From Cheilinus undulatus (lineage: Eukaryota; Chordata; Actinopteri; Labriformes; Labridae): a stretch of DNA of 64,000 nucleotides. The position numbers and the translations under genes are program-made. Shown one piece after another: positions 15,201 through 34,037 of this stretch. The DNA lies in NCBI RefSeq assembly GCF_018320785.1, contig NC_054867.1:29763855-29827854 (forward strand), written 5' to 3'. The notes beneath the pieces were generated by a model. The model saw only the letters and a program-made list of their open reading frames with translations. It was not told the origin of the DNA and did not search any database. The stretch's first letter is position 1; each line of letters starts with the position of its first letter.

Positions 15201-15798
15201 ATCTCGAAATATAAGCATGAGTCACAAAAGTTTAATTTTCTCAGACACTTTGCTTTAGTTAATCTTTGGGCCTTCCCGCTATGTTTAAACCAAAGCAATG
15301 ATTAATAAAAAAGAATGACATGCATTTTATTGTGAAATGGAAAAAGACCCTTGTATTTGGTAAGTATGCTCTTCGTCAAAATTAAACAACTTAACGTGGT
15401 CATTCTGCTTGCGTGCAGACTTAATCCATCCTGACTAATCTCAGAATAACCCTCCATAGTTTAAGTTATGTAACATAAACTCCCCTCACTTACTCTCATG
15501 GAAGGAGACCTTAAGCAGCTGTATTTGTCTTAGCAGTAATCATGTTTAACACAAAACAAGTGTCTCATTTGTTGGTTTACTCTTACAAGAGTTATGTTCT
15601 TTCCAGGCTATCTCGAGGATGGGAGGGCTGTGGAAGAAGGTGCTCACTGTTTGGGTCAACGTTGGAGGTTTACATGCTGGAGTGTACCTCCTCAAGAGGA
15701 CCGGGGCCGTGTTTGGTCAAACTCCAGAGGATGTCTATGAATCACGGGGAACGGTTAACACGCAGGGGGACGAAAAGGATGACAAGGAAACCTCTTAA
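264..15798 (+). CDS. thumpd3: THUMP domain-containing protein 3, tRNA (guanine-N2)-methyltransferase (9 coding exons)
   Basis: With TRMT112, this family makes N2-methylguanosine at position 6 of several tRNAs (family knowledge). Exons read from splice sites: 264-509, 662-739, 818-1228, 3210-3340, 10061-10130, 11225-11340, 11434-11538, 11676-11799, 15607-15798. All junctions are GT-AG and all phases agree, giving 490 residues against about 507 in human as recalled. The THUMP region spans about residues 45-245. The SAM-binding motif DPMCGTGA starts at residue 301, and the catalytic-type motif DMPFGKR starts at 380. A Lys-rich and acidic linker (about 137-200) is the least conserved part. The ATG at 264 is chosen because it puts the conserved TIGATVPTGFE block at the same distance from the N-terminus as in human. 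Upstream, an acceptor-like 'tgttag' ends near 196, so an untranslated first exon probably lies outside the window. Broad, constitutive expression is expected but not visible here. Confidence 0.95.
1229..3209 (+). other. THUMPD3 intron 3, no gene seen
   Basis: AT-rich intron between the linker exon and the exon starting VLLNIHNEE. Only short chance ORFs were seen on either strand, and no repeat family was recognised by eye. Confidence 0.8.
4378..5964 (-). mobile_element. Tc1/mariner-type DNA transposon, inactive copy
   Basis: On the - strand, broken reading frames resemble a Tc1 transposase: an N-terminal helix-turn-helix region starting MPKPKEISLDLRKKI (5585 downward), a central part (5364-5146) and a C-terminal part with SPDLNPIENLLGELK (around 4780-4700). 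Stops and frame changes separate them. Where the first catalytic Asp is expected (W-S/T-D-E), the codon near 5126 reads Asn. The ends form long inverted repeats: 'ctaccagggtcaaaatta' at 4572 matches its complement at about 5771-5788. A second outer copy of the motif near 5930-5960 gives the IR/DR arrangement known from fish Tc1 elements. The right end abuts a TA at 5965. The left outer repeat is degenerate, so the left boundary is approximate. Confidence 0.8.
5967..6735 (+). mobile_element. Second Tc1-like transposon remnant, 3' truncated
   Basis: Starts right after the first Tc1 element with an end resembling the common fish Tc1 terminus ('attcagaaaggatatagacccc'-type). It runs into transposase-like coding sequence on the + strand: a helix-turn-helix region with KELPAELRDRIVARHRSEEG (about 6350-6410) and a 'KVPKSTVASIILNGRR' segment. 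Short indels and stops break the frame. Similarity to transposase DNA fades near 6720, so the catalytic half and right inverted repeat are missing. A degenerate fossil with no coding potential. Confidence 0.75.
6738..7045 (+). repeat. Teleost LINE-type 3' tail repeat ending in 'ggatagatgg'
   Basis: Contains 'gcatgttctcccc', 'ccaaagacatgcatgttagg', 'ccccacctcttgcccaatgac' and 'aatggaataagggg', then 'atggatagatgg'. This series marks a very common fish interspersed repeat, the 3' part of a non-LTR retrotransposon or a SINE sharing its tail. It lies directly against the truncated Tc1 remnant, so it may have inserted into it. The family name is not certain. Confidence 0.7.
9338..9595 (+). repeat. 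Miniature repeat 'gcctccgccaaggagg' family
   Basis: Starts with the self-complementary 'cctccgccaaggagg', continues with 'aactcaaaaagttatggacg' and 'gatctggatcaccgtctgg', and ends with 'cggaggtctgcgctc..gagtgctttt'. The 'cctccgcc' at the left and 'gcggagg' at the right can pair. A sequence of this type is abundant in fish and some marine invertebrates. It has no coding capacity and looks like a non-autonomous (MITE-like) element. Confidence 0.6.
9770..9850 (+). repeat. Retrotransposon-type 3' tail
   Basis: 'caaagcactttgtaaacccc', 'aaaggtgctata' and 'ttattattg' form the 3' end found on many fish non-LTR retroelements. The body of the element cannot be delimited upstream. Confidence 0.45.
10279..10823. 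mobile_element. hAT-type non-autonomous element, 545 bp
   Basis: Begins 'cagggatggaaagtaac' and ends 'ctttccacctctg', the imperfect complement, giving terminal inverted repeats. The flanks share 'gaaaaac' (10271 and 10823 onward), consistent with an 8-bp target duplication shifted by one base. The interior is AT-rich, with 'ttacttttactggagt'-type sequence typical of this fish family, and has no ORF. It lies in THUMPD3 intron 5. A relative of the element at 16206. Confidence 0.7.
11800..15606 (+). other. THUMPD3 intron 8 (3.8 kb)
   Basis: AT-rich. Contains the SINE at 14695-14846 and a small degenerate tandem repeat of 'attgtaggct' near 13567-13607. No other structure or gene was recognised. 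Confidence 0.75.
14695..14846 (+). mobile_element. tRNA-derived SINE with target-site duplication
   Basis: The 5' part keeps a pol III A-box-like 'ttggctcagtgggtag' and a B-box-like 'gggatcgataccc'. The body has 'gtgtctccccctactacctt', 'cctgtctctcttcaactgtt' and 'aggcaaaaagcctcaaaaat', as in a common fish SINE. About 30 bases between the A and B boxes are missing compared with a tRNA. The flanks 'ttaaaagtctaagt' (14681-14694) and 'ttaaaagtccaagt' (14847-14860) differ at one base and form the target duplication, which fixes both ends. Confidence 0.85.
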
Positions 15799-16117
15799 CT
15801 TACATCCTGCATTCAAGAATTAATGTTTAACTTGCATTATTTATATTTTTACATATTTAACCTCATAATTCAGGTTCTCTGGTCAAATGTGCCAAGCGTG
15901 AGTTTAATTTTTTTGTTTTCTCATTTGGTTTGATGTGAAAAAGGCAAAACACTGAGAATGAAAGCTTTTTTGAGGTCATCAGCAGTTTAGAGGCCCCTCA
16001 CTCTGAGCCACCTCATTTATCTTTTTGTCAGAAAACCTCCAGAAAGTTGTTCCACTGACCACCTCAGACCCACTGTGTCTACTTTACATGAAACGCACAT
16101 TACTTTTTGTTCCTACC

Positions 16118-16123
16118 AATAAA
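16118..16123 (+). promoter_or_regulatory. THUMPD3 polyadenylation signal
   Basis: AATAAA about 320 bases after the THUMPD3 stop codon, before the intergenic hAT element. It implies a 3' UTR of roughly 340 nt. Confidence 0.6.
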
Positions 16124-16205
16124 TACTCAAACTAAATGTCAGTCAATTTCATATACACCATCCAGTATAAACTCTTTGGCAGGGACATGTTTACAACAAA
16201 GTGAC

Positions 16206-17034
16206 CAGGGATGGAAAAAGTACATGACCATTGTACTCAATTGAAAGTAGTTATTGTGGTTAAACGTATTGGTCTATAATTCTACTCAAATAAGTAATAA
16301 TTATTTAGTTTAAAGTTTACTTTAAGTAGTGAGTATAAATTGAAGAGTTATGCAGTAAAATGTTATCTTTCCTTATTGACAAGAACAAGGAATAGATCTC
16401 CAAACAGATTGGTCAGGTAAAGTCACACCTCTATAATAGAGTTAAATACACAGCAAAATTGACATTGTTAATTTAACTAATGAATAGTTTGATTCAGCAA
16501 TTAAAATGTTTCTACATTTGTCCACACAACATATAGTTAAACTATACTTTGCAATATGGCAGAGCTGCAATAACCCTTGAAAATCTGTGGCAAGTTGGGT
16601 CTAGTCTGGAAAGAACAAAAACAGAGTCAGCATCATAGAAAGGCAATTTATTCTGATGAAGAATACATGCTATGCATCCTTTGGGAACACTTAAAGTCAC
16701 AGGTAGGAACTCTAACTCAGTGGATACCTTCACTCATGGTGCAAACATGTCTTACATAACACTGGTGGATCAGCACTGTCAAATAACTCACATCACTGAT
16801 GAACGTATCTCCACTGATGCTGTTTTGGGATGTGATGTGGAGTCATTCTCTCATTATGTACTACTGTGCAATCAGTAGGTGGGAAGCTTACAAGAGTAAT
16901 TTACTCAAATAACTACAGTTATCATGGTTAAAACTTACTTAAATAGAAGTAAAATGTACTTTAAAAAGTACAGGTACCCTAAATAATTACTCAATTACAG
17001 TTATTTGAGTGAATGTAATTACTTTCAATCCCTG
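16206..17034. mobile_element. hAT-type non-autonomous element between THUMPD3 and PTGIS, 829 bp
   Basis: Begins 'cagggatggaaaaagtac' and ends 'gtaattactttcaatccctg', imperfect terminal inverted repeats. The flanking octamers 'aaagtgac' (16198-16205) and 'aacgtgac' (17035-17042) match at 7 of 8 positions, the 8-bp target duplication expected of hAT transposition. The interior is AT-rich with short chance ORFs only. Confidence 0.8.
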
Positions 17035-17688
17035 AACGTGACTTACCTGGATAGAGCAACTTGTTTTTTTTTTCTGCATATTTTTTAAGATTAATTTATA
17101 TTCTATCTACAGGAAAGGAATAAAAACACCTTTTATGTCCATCAACGGCCTTAAATTTAATTTTTTACTCCATCGTTGACGTGCTGAGCCAAGCACACTG
17201 CAGGTGAAGACACTTTAGGCTTAAATCAGCTCAGATGAAGGGAGAAGGGAAGTGCTTGTGCATAATTGAGTCACTGAATGACGAGTTTGCGGTGTGCCTG
17301 AACATTTGCATGCAGCAGGATTACACTTCCCTTTGCCTTTCAGTAAAACAGGCAAAAGACTTACCCAACACACCTATCGTACTTTTCCAAACAGGGAAAT
17401 TTATTGAGCAGGTTTTGACCAGACTGAAGAGAGAATTGACGTGAGAGAAACGGCATACTACGTTGTTTCTGCATTTTTACCCAGAGTTTCTAAAAATGGC
17501 GCATAAGTAGATGTTTTTACTAATGTGCATTTATTGGGAATTAATTTTAATACATTTCAAAGTCGAGCAGACGCCTGCAAATTTCCTTTCCCAAGCCCTT
17601 GATTGGTTTTACATATATCTTAAAATGGATTTAGGAATGAAAACAGGATCACACGAATGTGTGTAGCCCCCTCCTTGTGATGTGTGGC

Positions 17689-17698
17689 GGGAATTCCC
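17689..17698 (+). promoter_or_regulatory. Palindromic NF-kB-like site upstream of PTGIS
   Basis: GGGAATTCCC is a perfect palindrome matching the kB consensus GGGRNNYYCC. It overlaps TTCCCGGGAA (17694-17703), a TTC-N4-GAA STAT6-like motif. It lies about 260 bp before the PTGIS start codon. Binding is inferred only. Confidence 0.5.
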
Positions 17699-17799
17699 GG
17701 GAAGAAATACGATATTAATATCACTCCGAGAGACCCACATGAAGGAGAAATTAATTCACATACTTCCGCCTTTTCAGTCTCTGGGTCGCAGGTTATGCA

Positions 17800-17807
17800 T
17801 GACGTCA
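17800..17807 (+). promoter_or_regulatory. cAMP response element (TGACGTCA) upstream of PTGIS
   Basis: Full palindromic CRE about 150 bp before the start codon. A second CRE-like TGACGTAG lies at 17870-17877. An AP-1 consensus TGAGTCA (17267-17273) and an octamer ATTTGCAT (17304-17311) lie further upstream. Confidence 0.5.
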
Positions 17808-17891
17808 GCGCGTCGACGCTCGATGGAAGTTTTATCAATGAGCCCTCTGAGATGTTATGACTGGAGAAGTGACGTAGTCCTCAGCGAGAAG

Positions 17892-17900
17892 CTTTAAAAG
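17892..17900 (+). promoter_or_regulatory. TATA-like box of PTGIS
   Basis: 'ctttaaaag' about 60 bp before the PTGIS ATG. If used, transcription would start near 17920-17930 and the 5' UTR would be about 30-40 nt. Confidence 0.4.
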
Positions 17901-17957
17901 CCATGTGAAGGCTGTGAGACATCTAGAGACTGCGGAGAGGAGACGTCAAAACACAAG

Positions 17958-26939
<8,982 letters not shown>

Positions 26940-27074
26940 GACTTTAAAAACAAACTGAAAATATGTTTTATACACATTTCACTATATGCACACTGATTAT
27001 ACTGTCAATATGCTCTTTGTACTTTTGTATCCTATATTTATATTCTTTTGTATATAATTATCATGCTATTTATG

Positions 27075-27080
27075 AATAAA
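27075..27080 (+). promoter_or_regulatory. PTGIS polyadenylation signal
   Basis: AATAAA 136 bases after the PTGIS stop codon in an AT-rich 3' UTR, giving a short UTR of about 160 nt. Confidence 0.65.
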
Positions 27081-27829
27081 TGTAGATAATATTTGTGTAA
27101 GATACTGTGTTGTTGGATGAGTTTTTGTGAAAATGATTTGTTCCACTTTATTGCAGCCACACTCATTTATGTTGCACATTATAATTCAGTGTGTCTTAAT
27201 GTTGTCATGATGCAATTTTAGGAGTTGTTGAAATTTGCTGCCTCGATCAGTGCCTCTAATACAAAGCACAAGCATAAGGAGGGGACTGCTTGTTCTGTAA
27301 ACAGAGCTGGCCACACATCTGTCACACTCACACATGCCCACTGTTTGCAGAGTGAGGCTGAGTGGAAAGTTTAGATTTAGATGGAAAGCAACTGATTACT
27401 CGCTAGCAGAAGCAGATACTATAGACCACAGATTGGAGGGTACAGTGGACCTGTGAAGGGTCAATAAAGAATATGCTCACATTTCATCATTTTTGATGAA
27501 ATAAGTTAAAACGATGGAGCCCTTTTTGTGGGTTAATGAAATATCAATGATATGGCTGTATCTTGGAGCCCAGACTGGGTCATACTGGTTCACGGACATG
27601 AAAGTCCATTTTAGCAAGCATTCATATGCTAGGATTCAGAGAAAGTCGGGTTAATAAATAATCCTTAAAGTCCTCTTTTTTTAATCTCTTATATGTATAG
27701 GTAGACAAATGTCTGCAGTCTCAAATGTACCTTAATTGGACAATAATAACTATAATCCCATGCTTGCCTGGATGTCTGTTTCCTGGAGTGCAATGCTGTT
27801 TCAAACATCAGAGGCACAGTATGGTGTGA

Positions 27830-28265
27830 ATCCACAGAGCTGTGTCTCTCTGGCTCTGCGAGGGTTAAACTCTCACAGGCTGCAGCCGCTGGAAGAGCAG
27901 AGCAGAGTGAAGTCAGCCCCTGCAGGATCCCATCACAGTCACAGGCGCCGGCCAGCAGCCAGCAGCACGCTCCCACACTCACACTGAGAGCAGGAGGAAG
28001 AGGAGAGGCACCTGAGAGCATCCCAGTCTCTACTTGTTGATATTTACATCAAACAGAAGCAGTCAGGATAGGTTGGAGGTGATTATGTCTGCATGAAAAC
28101 TGGTGTTATTTCCATCATGTCGCTCCGTGGCTCATGGTGCCTCCATCAGCTCCCGGTGATGTGAGCCGGTGATCTGGACCGAGAACATAAGTTTGAATCC
28201 TGCGATTGCTCTTGAAATGTTGCTGCTGGACGTTCACGAGATATACCGGGAAATAAAGGAGACAC
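27830..28265 (+). other. kcnb1: Putative KCNB1 promoter and non-coding first exon
   Basis: A locally GC-rich block (about 27830-28200) in an AT-rich region, ending in a strong donor at 28265|gtatgt. An acceptor with a good pyrimidine tract (ttttctgttttcacag) ends at 30554, 116 bases before the KCNB1 start codon, so a spliced 5' UTR is likely. The transcription start cannot be placed from sequence. An ATG at 28217 would open a short upstream ORF in the spliced leader. Confidence 0.45.
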
Positions 28266-28717
28266 GTATGTATCAAATTTAGCCATTTTTTGATGCACTG
28301 TTATCTATTTTTAGCCCTATTGTTTTTACTTTGATATTTTTGTGTCCTGTTTCACTTGTCGAAGCTAACCGTCATCACAATCATCAGTAGTTTGGCTGCT
28401 AGCTAAAGTAGGTATGTTTACGTAGATAAAAACGCTATTTTGTGGCGTCACTCATACGTCTTCATTAACAGAAATGTAGTAAGTTAAGCAGGGATGTCTT
28501 ACTTATAAAAATACTCACAATTTTATTGATATTTTTCTTGTGTAACTTCCTTTAGAAAAAGACGCACTTTTTTGAAACTTTGCACCACACTTTCAATGTG
28601 TTTGGGACAAGCAAATATTAGCTTAAGTCCTGTTTAATATTACTCTCCTGTCCAGTGCAAACCTACGCAGCCTTTGAGTTGGTATTAAAAATCATTGTCT
28701 GACCGTGGCTGGCACAT

Positions 28718-28774
28718 TTCAGCACCACAGTCTGCGGACAGCAGCAGACAGACACTTCAGCACCGGACAGCGCT
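28718..28774 (+). promoter_or_regulatory. Cluster of REST/NRSF (RE1) half-sites
   Basis: TTCAGCACC (28718-28726) is followed by GGACAGCAGC (28736-28745), then TTCAGCACC (28756-28764) directly joined to GGACAGCGCT (28765-28774). These are exact or near-exact left and right halves of the RE1 element. The first pair starts 18 bp apart, within the expanded spacing reported for non-canonical RE1 sites. The second pair starts 9 bp apart (canonical is 11). It lies in the putative first intron of KCNB1, a neuronal gene. Confidence 0.6.
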
Positions 28775-28944
28775 CACAAAGTCCAGTTTATCATTGTCCC
28801 CGTACCTCCACCCCCACCGTGCCTCCACCCTTGTCAGCAAGAAAAGCGGCTGTGCCTCTTAAAGCTGATTAAAATATCCATGGGTTGTCTGATGAGTGGA
28901 TAAACCACCTGACATTTATGCTGTAGGACACAGAGGGTGTTCCA

Positions 28945-29817
28945 CTGTGACCAGGTGGGTGGCCGGGAGAGGCCATGGCCACCCCAGATTTCTAAATATG
29001 ATCAGCTAGGTGCTCTGTCAGAGGCGATATTCCTACTTAAATCAGTTTTTTGGGCGATGTTGCAGGTTGTTCTTCGTGAGTCACATTTGCTGTTGATAGT
29101 TCCTGAAATTTTCAAGTCTAGCATCAATTTTTGAGTCATTACAAAAGAGGCAAAGGCGGAGGGAGGGTGGCCCGAACATTTCTTTCAGAAGCCCTGAATA
29201 TTTTTGACTGGTTGTATTAAGTTTTCTGCTGAGTGCTATGATAAATAATTCCAAAGAGATAGACAATAAACAAACCAATGAAACTTGCTGGTTACACCAC
29301 CAAAATCTCATACATAGCTGAATTAACCTTTTTTAAGGCACAACACCTAAACGTTCTGAGAACTTCTTAACATTGTACTAATTTGATTTTTTCTGTATTT
29401 TTTAAAGAACAATATTTTTTTCTGGAACAACACACCTTTCTTTATGTTCTTCGTCAAATGCCATTTTTAAACTTTCATACTTTGTGAAATATAACGGTAG
29501 AAATAAACAGTTTCTGCCTTTTTAGGAGGTTGAAATGGAAATTTTTGATCATCAGTGTGTTATGTTCAAGAGTATAAGGACACTTTGACAACAATTACAT
29601 ATTAGAAATGATTTAAGATCTAAAGGATGACTTTTCCAGGTAGAACTTTGCTAATTTTGTCCAAATTATGTGGATTTGTTGGCATTCTAGTATTTAAAAC
29701 AGCCTAAAAACAGGACCTTTATTTGCCTGATAGCCTGATTTCAAGGTAGCATGTCTCCGGATCTTCCTAAGTAAAGCTAAGACCCAGATATGTAACTCTC
29801 CTGGCTCCGCCCCTGAA
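28945..29817. repeat. Probable non-autonomous DNA element ('ctggctccgcccctga' end)
   Basis: The left side reads 'ggtgggtggccgggagaggccatggccacccc' in pieces, and the right end is 'ctcctggctccgcccctga', the termini of a frequent fish repeat. The left terminal bases are degenerate. No ORF. The boundary is approximate. Confidence 0.45.
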
Positions 29818-30670
29818 ATGAGGCCAACATGGCTGAAAGTATGTGTTGTCACTCATTATTAATTACATTAATTTTAATTTAAAAAACATCCAAAATTGGT
29901 GCATTTAATTTTTTCCAAAAATTAATTGTATTATTTATTGTCCCTTTTCAGCACACTCTGGTTAAGCCACTGCAGTGTCTCCCTGCAGCCACAGTGATGT
30001 AAAATAAGTCCACTACTGCTCATTAATGTCTTATTTTACTTTGAAAAACTCACAAACAGCTCAGTGGATAAGTCAAAGTCTTCTACAGCTTCTTTTGTCA
30101 AACATTTACTTTTTTACTGTCCCCTTAATCCCCTTTCAAACCATAACAAGTTTCCTTTTCCTAGTTAAGTTCATATTAAGATCTACATACAAAAGCAGGA
30201 CAGTATCCAAAGAGGAAATCAATTACTCTTGGTTTAAGGCAGCGAAAAAATCCAAAATAACACAAACAGTTTTGAAAGGAAAATTATGGAATTTTAAACT
30301 CAGCTATCTACATAAATGCTTAGATTAATTGCAATTAAGAGTTTTAATCTTTGCCAGCCAAATAAAGTATCTGCAGGAATAAAATATAAGAATACTTAAG
30401 TCAGACAGGGTGAAAAAATGTATTCATTCTTGTATGTAAGCGCTCATACTTTAGTCCATCCCTGCTAATGAAGGGATGGACTAAAGGAGCAACGTTTGGC
30501 CAACGTTTGGTCACACCACTGGCTATAACTTTCTATTATTTTCTGTTTTCACAGCCATAGGAAGAATCAAGGAGGGACCCTGATGCGGTCTCCTCCAGAA
30601 CCATGTCCTCTTAATCCACCAGACTGCATCTTCCTCTCTTTTCAAGTGTCTGAGTGACCTGAAAGTGAAG

Positions 30671-31222
30671 ATGATCAAATCAGGATCTCACTCAGCCTCC
30701 TTGCCTCCAGACACTGTGGACATCATCCGCAGCAAGAGTCAAACCCGCCGGGTGAGACTTAACGTCGGCGGCCTTCTCCATGAGGTGCTGTGGAGGACTC
30801 TGGACCGGCTTCCTCGCACCAGACTGGGCAAGCTGAGAGACTGCAACACCCACGACTCCATCATGGAGATCTGTGATGACTACAGCCTAGACAGCAACGA
30901 ATACTTTTTCGACAGGCACCCTGGCGCCTTCACCTCTATCCTGAACTTCTACCGCACCGGGAAGCTGCACATGATGGAGGAGATGTGCGCCTTGTCGTTC
31001 AGCCAAGAGCTGGACTTCTGGGGCATAGACGAGATCTACCTGGAGTCGTGCTGCCAGGCCAGGTACCATCAGAAGAAGGAGCAGATGAATGAGGAGCTGA
31101 AAAGAGAGGCCGAGAACATGAGGGAGAGGGAGGGAGAGGAGTTTATGACCACGTGTTGTTCCGAGAAGAGGAAGAAGCTGTGGGACCTCCTGGAGAAGCC
31201 AAGCTCTTCATTTGCTGCTAAG
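30671..31222 (+). CDS. kcnb1: Kv2.1 voltage-gated potassium channel, first coding exon (partial gene)
   Basis: Encodes the cytoplasmic N-terminus and T1 tetramerisation domain (184 residues) of the delayed-rectifier channel of neuronal soma and proximal dendrites. [19 protein letters not shown] (26-44) and [19 protein letters not shown] (69-87) are typical Kv2 T1 blocks. The zinc motif H-x5-C-x20-CC is intact at His100, Cys106, Cys127 and Cys128. The linker ends in [16 protein letters not shown], then donor 31222|gtagag, the same place where mammalian KCNB1 exon 1 ends before S1. The transmembrane and pore exon lies beyond the window. The start is ATG 30671: an in-frame TGA at 30581 and no other upstream in-frame ATG support it. 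Adjacent PTGIS, as on human chromosome 20, favours KCNB1 over KCNB2. A three-codon upstream ORF lies at 30603-30614. Confidence 0.95.
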
Positions 31223-33341
31223 GTAGAGTAAGACCTTTTCTTATTCTGGCACAAAACATCAGGAGAGAGGAGTGGTGGCACACAAGGGTTTAAAATTATT
31301 TATCTTTCAAGAACTGGTGGGAAGTTTGGGAAGTAAGAGAGCTGTTTAAATTTAGTCTAACATCCAAAGCAGAAATCTCTCTTTGAGACTGGCTTGATCT
31401 GATGTCTGACTTCTTTGAACCCATACAAGTGCTTTTAATCTGTCACAATCTGTAGTTAGGTTTGAAAGAGACAGACAGAGAGGATGTTGTTGTCGACTCA
31501 GTGCTTCACGTCAAACTTTTGCTCATTCATCAGTGTGTATTGAACAGCAAGACTTTGGAAGAAGTAATTTTGTTGCCTTGCTTGAATCAATAATCTTAAC
31601 AAGGCGTATCTTTCCTGAGAATAAAGGACCTGGGTGCTGTTTTTCTGCAAGTCAATTAGAAGCCGCTTTTTGTTTGTGCTTTTTCAGAAGAAAACATGTC
31701 AAGCCTTTATTGTTTGTCTTTATTGGTTGTTGTTCTCCAGCCAATATTGTCTGAGCGAGGCTCTCTTGGGGTACTTACTGAATGCTTGTGGTTTTTCACA
31801 AGTAGATTCAAAGAATGACACTTCATCATTGGATTTTAACGCTTGTTGTGACAGCATGACACCCTTCTAGGCAAACATCCATATTAATACTATCATAGTC
31901 ATGAGATATTGGCTTATTTAGGCTCTCCTGCCTCCCTTCCAGTTCAATATTCTTGACCCAGCTCTTTAACAGGCTTGTGTAGCTCATATTCCAGGAAAAG
32001 TTTCCTAGATAAATTGATCTAGACATGTTAACAGCATTTTCATGACTTTGCAAAAGATGTGCTTACAAAGCCATATTTCATACATGAAACAACAGGCTTG
32101 AGATTTATAATAAAAGATATAACCTCATTTTGTCTCTTTTAAACAGGAACAGGGTTACCAGTTATGAGCTTAACTAGAAGTAAGAATGCTTTTTTCAGAC
32201 GCTGTGTCATTACTGTCTCAAATGCCCTCAGATGTGACATTTTTGTGCACAGTCATAAGACCACAAGGCCTGCCTAGTGTTGTAGCCACATAAAGATAGC
32301 ATGGAGGAATCATTAGTCTGAAAATTTCAAACACCCGTTTGAACAGACCTTCGTGCATAATTTATTCAGCTCATTTACTCGGAGAACCTGCTCAATCTCT
32401 GACCTTGAATTACTCAAGCCCTTAATTATTTTTCCCTCATTATTCAATCACATTGCTAGAAGATATGCTCAATTTAAACCACAGTGCCCCCTCTGTTTCC
32501 TCTTAGCTTCCTGAAACCATTAATTACACACACTAACTATTATCCAATAGCAGGTTCTCTCATTTTCATGCTGACTTATCTTCTGGTATCACTGAAATGA
32601 GTGGAACATTTACAAGAAAAGATGAAAAGGGGTTAACAAATCCCTTTTCCTAGATGATACATTAAATCGATATGTAACATCTGCTTTTTCTCTAGCACAT
32701 GGTTTCACCTCTCTTGACAAACAGCAAAAACTCCTTTTCAGCAACCAATGATACAGGGTTGATTCGTCTAGTATGGATATATTACATGAACCGCTACATT
32801 TCACCCCAAAAATAATTATAATTGCTACTCTCAGGAAATTATGTAATTTACTGTGTGACTGTTAGCTCAACTATCATACTGCGTAGTCTGCACTATAAAA
32901 AAAATCCAACTTGATTAATATTGAGTGAACAAATTCTGAATTATTGGGTGCACTTTTGATAACTGAACTAGTTGATGTAACACATCATATTACGTTTCTG
33001 AAATTATTAGATATATACCCGGTGAAGATGTTGATTTAAGATCAACCTAACCCTTTAAAACCTAGCGTGTCACCGGCAATGCGCTGTTGAATCACACTTT
33101 GCATTACCATAATTACAAGCTTGTGTAATTATGTTTGTGTTATAGGAAAAATTCAAACACTTTCTGAAAGATGAGAAATTGTCCTTTACAGCCAACATCT
33201 GGTTATTACTGTAATTTCACCTTTTCTTGCTAAAAATCAAGCATAAAGTTCCCTCCTTTTTTGTAATTCTTCATTTTCAACTCTTAAAACACTCTTAACT
33301 CTTTGTATATTTAGATATTATATTTATATATACTCCTCATC

Positions 33342-34037
33342 AGCTACCATTTTTGAAATATTAACCCTGATCTCCATGGGTAAAAATAACACCTGATTCC
33401 TAGCACAACAGATTTACAAAAGTTTTTTTGTTTGTTTGTTTGATTTAAAAAAAAAATTAAAAAGCAGGCTGATTGCCACAAATAAATCAGGACTTTTGTC
33501 TGTCTTTATGCGCAAGTAAACTCCATTAAAATTGAGAATGGGATTCTTCAGGGATGTGTCCTGGTTCTTCTTTAATTGCCATTCTGCACTCATATATTTA
33601 AATATCTTTTGAATTAACAAAACATTGTGTGCAGATGACGTACTCCTGTCTTAGCAGAAAGAGGTAGATTGAGCTACTCTTTTGGAAATATTAACCCTGA
33701 ACTCCATGGGTAAAACAATCACTAATGCCTGTCAGAATTTGATATTCCCAAGTCTTTTAATAATACTAGTCTTAAGATATTATTACATAGACAATAAACA
33801 ATACAAACAAGTTAAATTGTGTTTTTTGTTTGTTTGATTTTGTCTTAGTCTTCATAAAAGCGGGTTGATTACCTGATAAAAATCAAGATGCTTGTCTTTA
33901 TGCATAAGAAAACTCAATTAAAACTGAGAATAGGATTTCTCAGGGATTGCCCGTCTGCACTTGTATATTATAATATTCTGGGTAGATGACAGACTCTTGT
34001 CATTTGTAGATAGGGTCAAATTGATGTATCTCTACGC
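33342..34037 (+). repeat. Two-copy tandem duplication, ~330-bp period
   Basis: 'gaaatattaaccctgatctc' at 33355 recurs as 'gaaatattaaccctgaactc' at 33685, followed in both by 'catgggtaaaa'. Later blocks keep the same order: 'tttgtttgtttgat', 'gattacctgataaa/gattgccacaaata', 'cttgtctttatgc', 'aaaattgagaatgggatt/aaaactgagaataggatt' and 'tcagggat'. The copies are diverged by point changes and indels. Confidence 0.75.

Noticed and set aside
17235..17444. 69-codon + strand ORF upstream of PTGIS
   Set aside because: Lies in the promoter region, with no family features and no splice link to PTGIS.
30887..31281. - strand ORFs over the KCNB1 exon
   Set aside because: Shadows of the strongly biased, GC-rich T1-domain coding sequence. 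No family resemblance.
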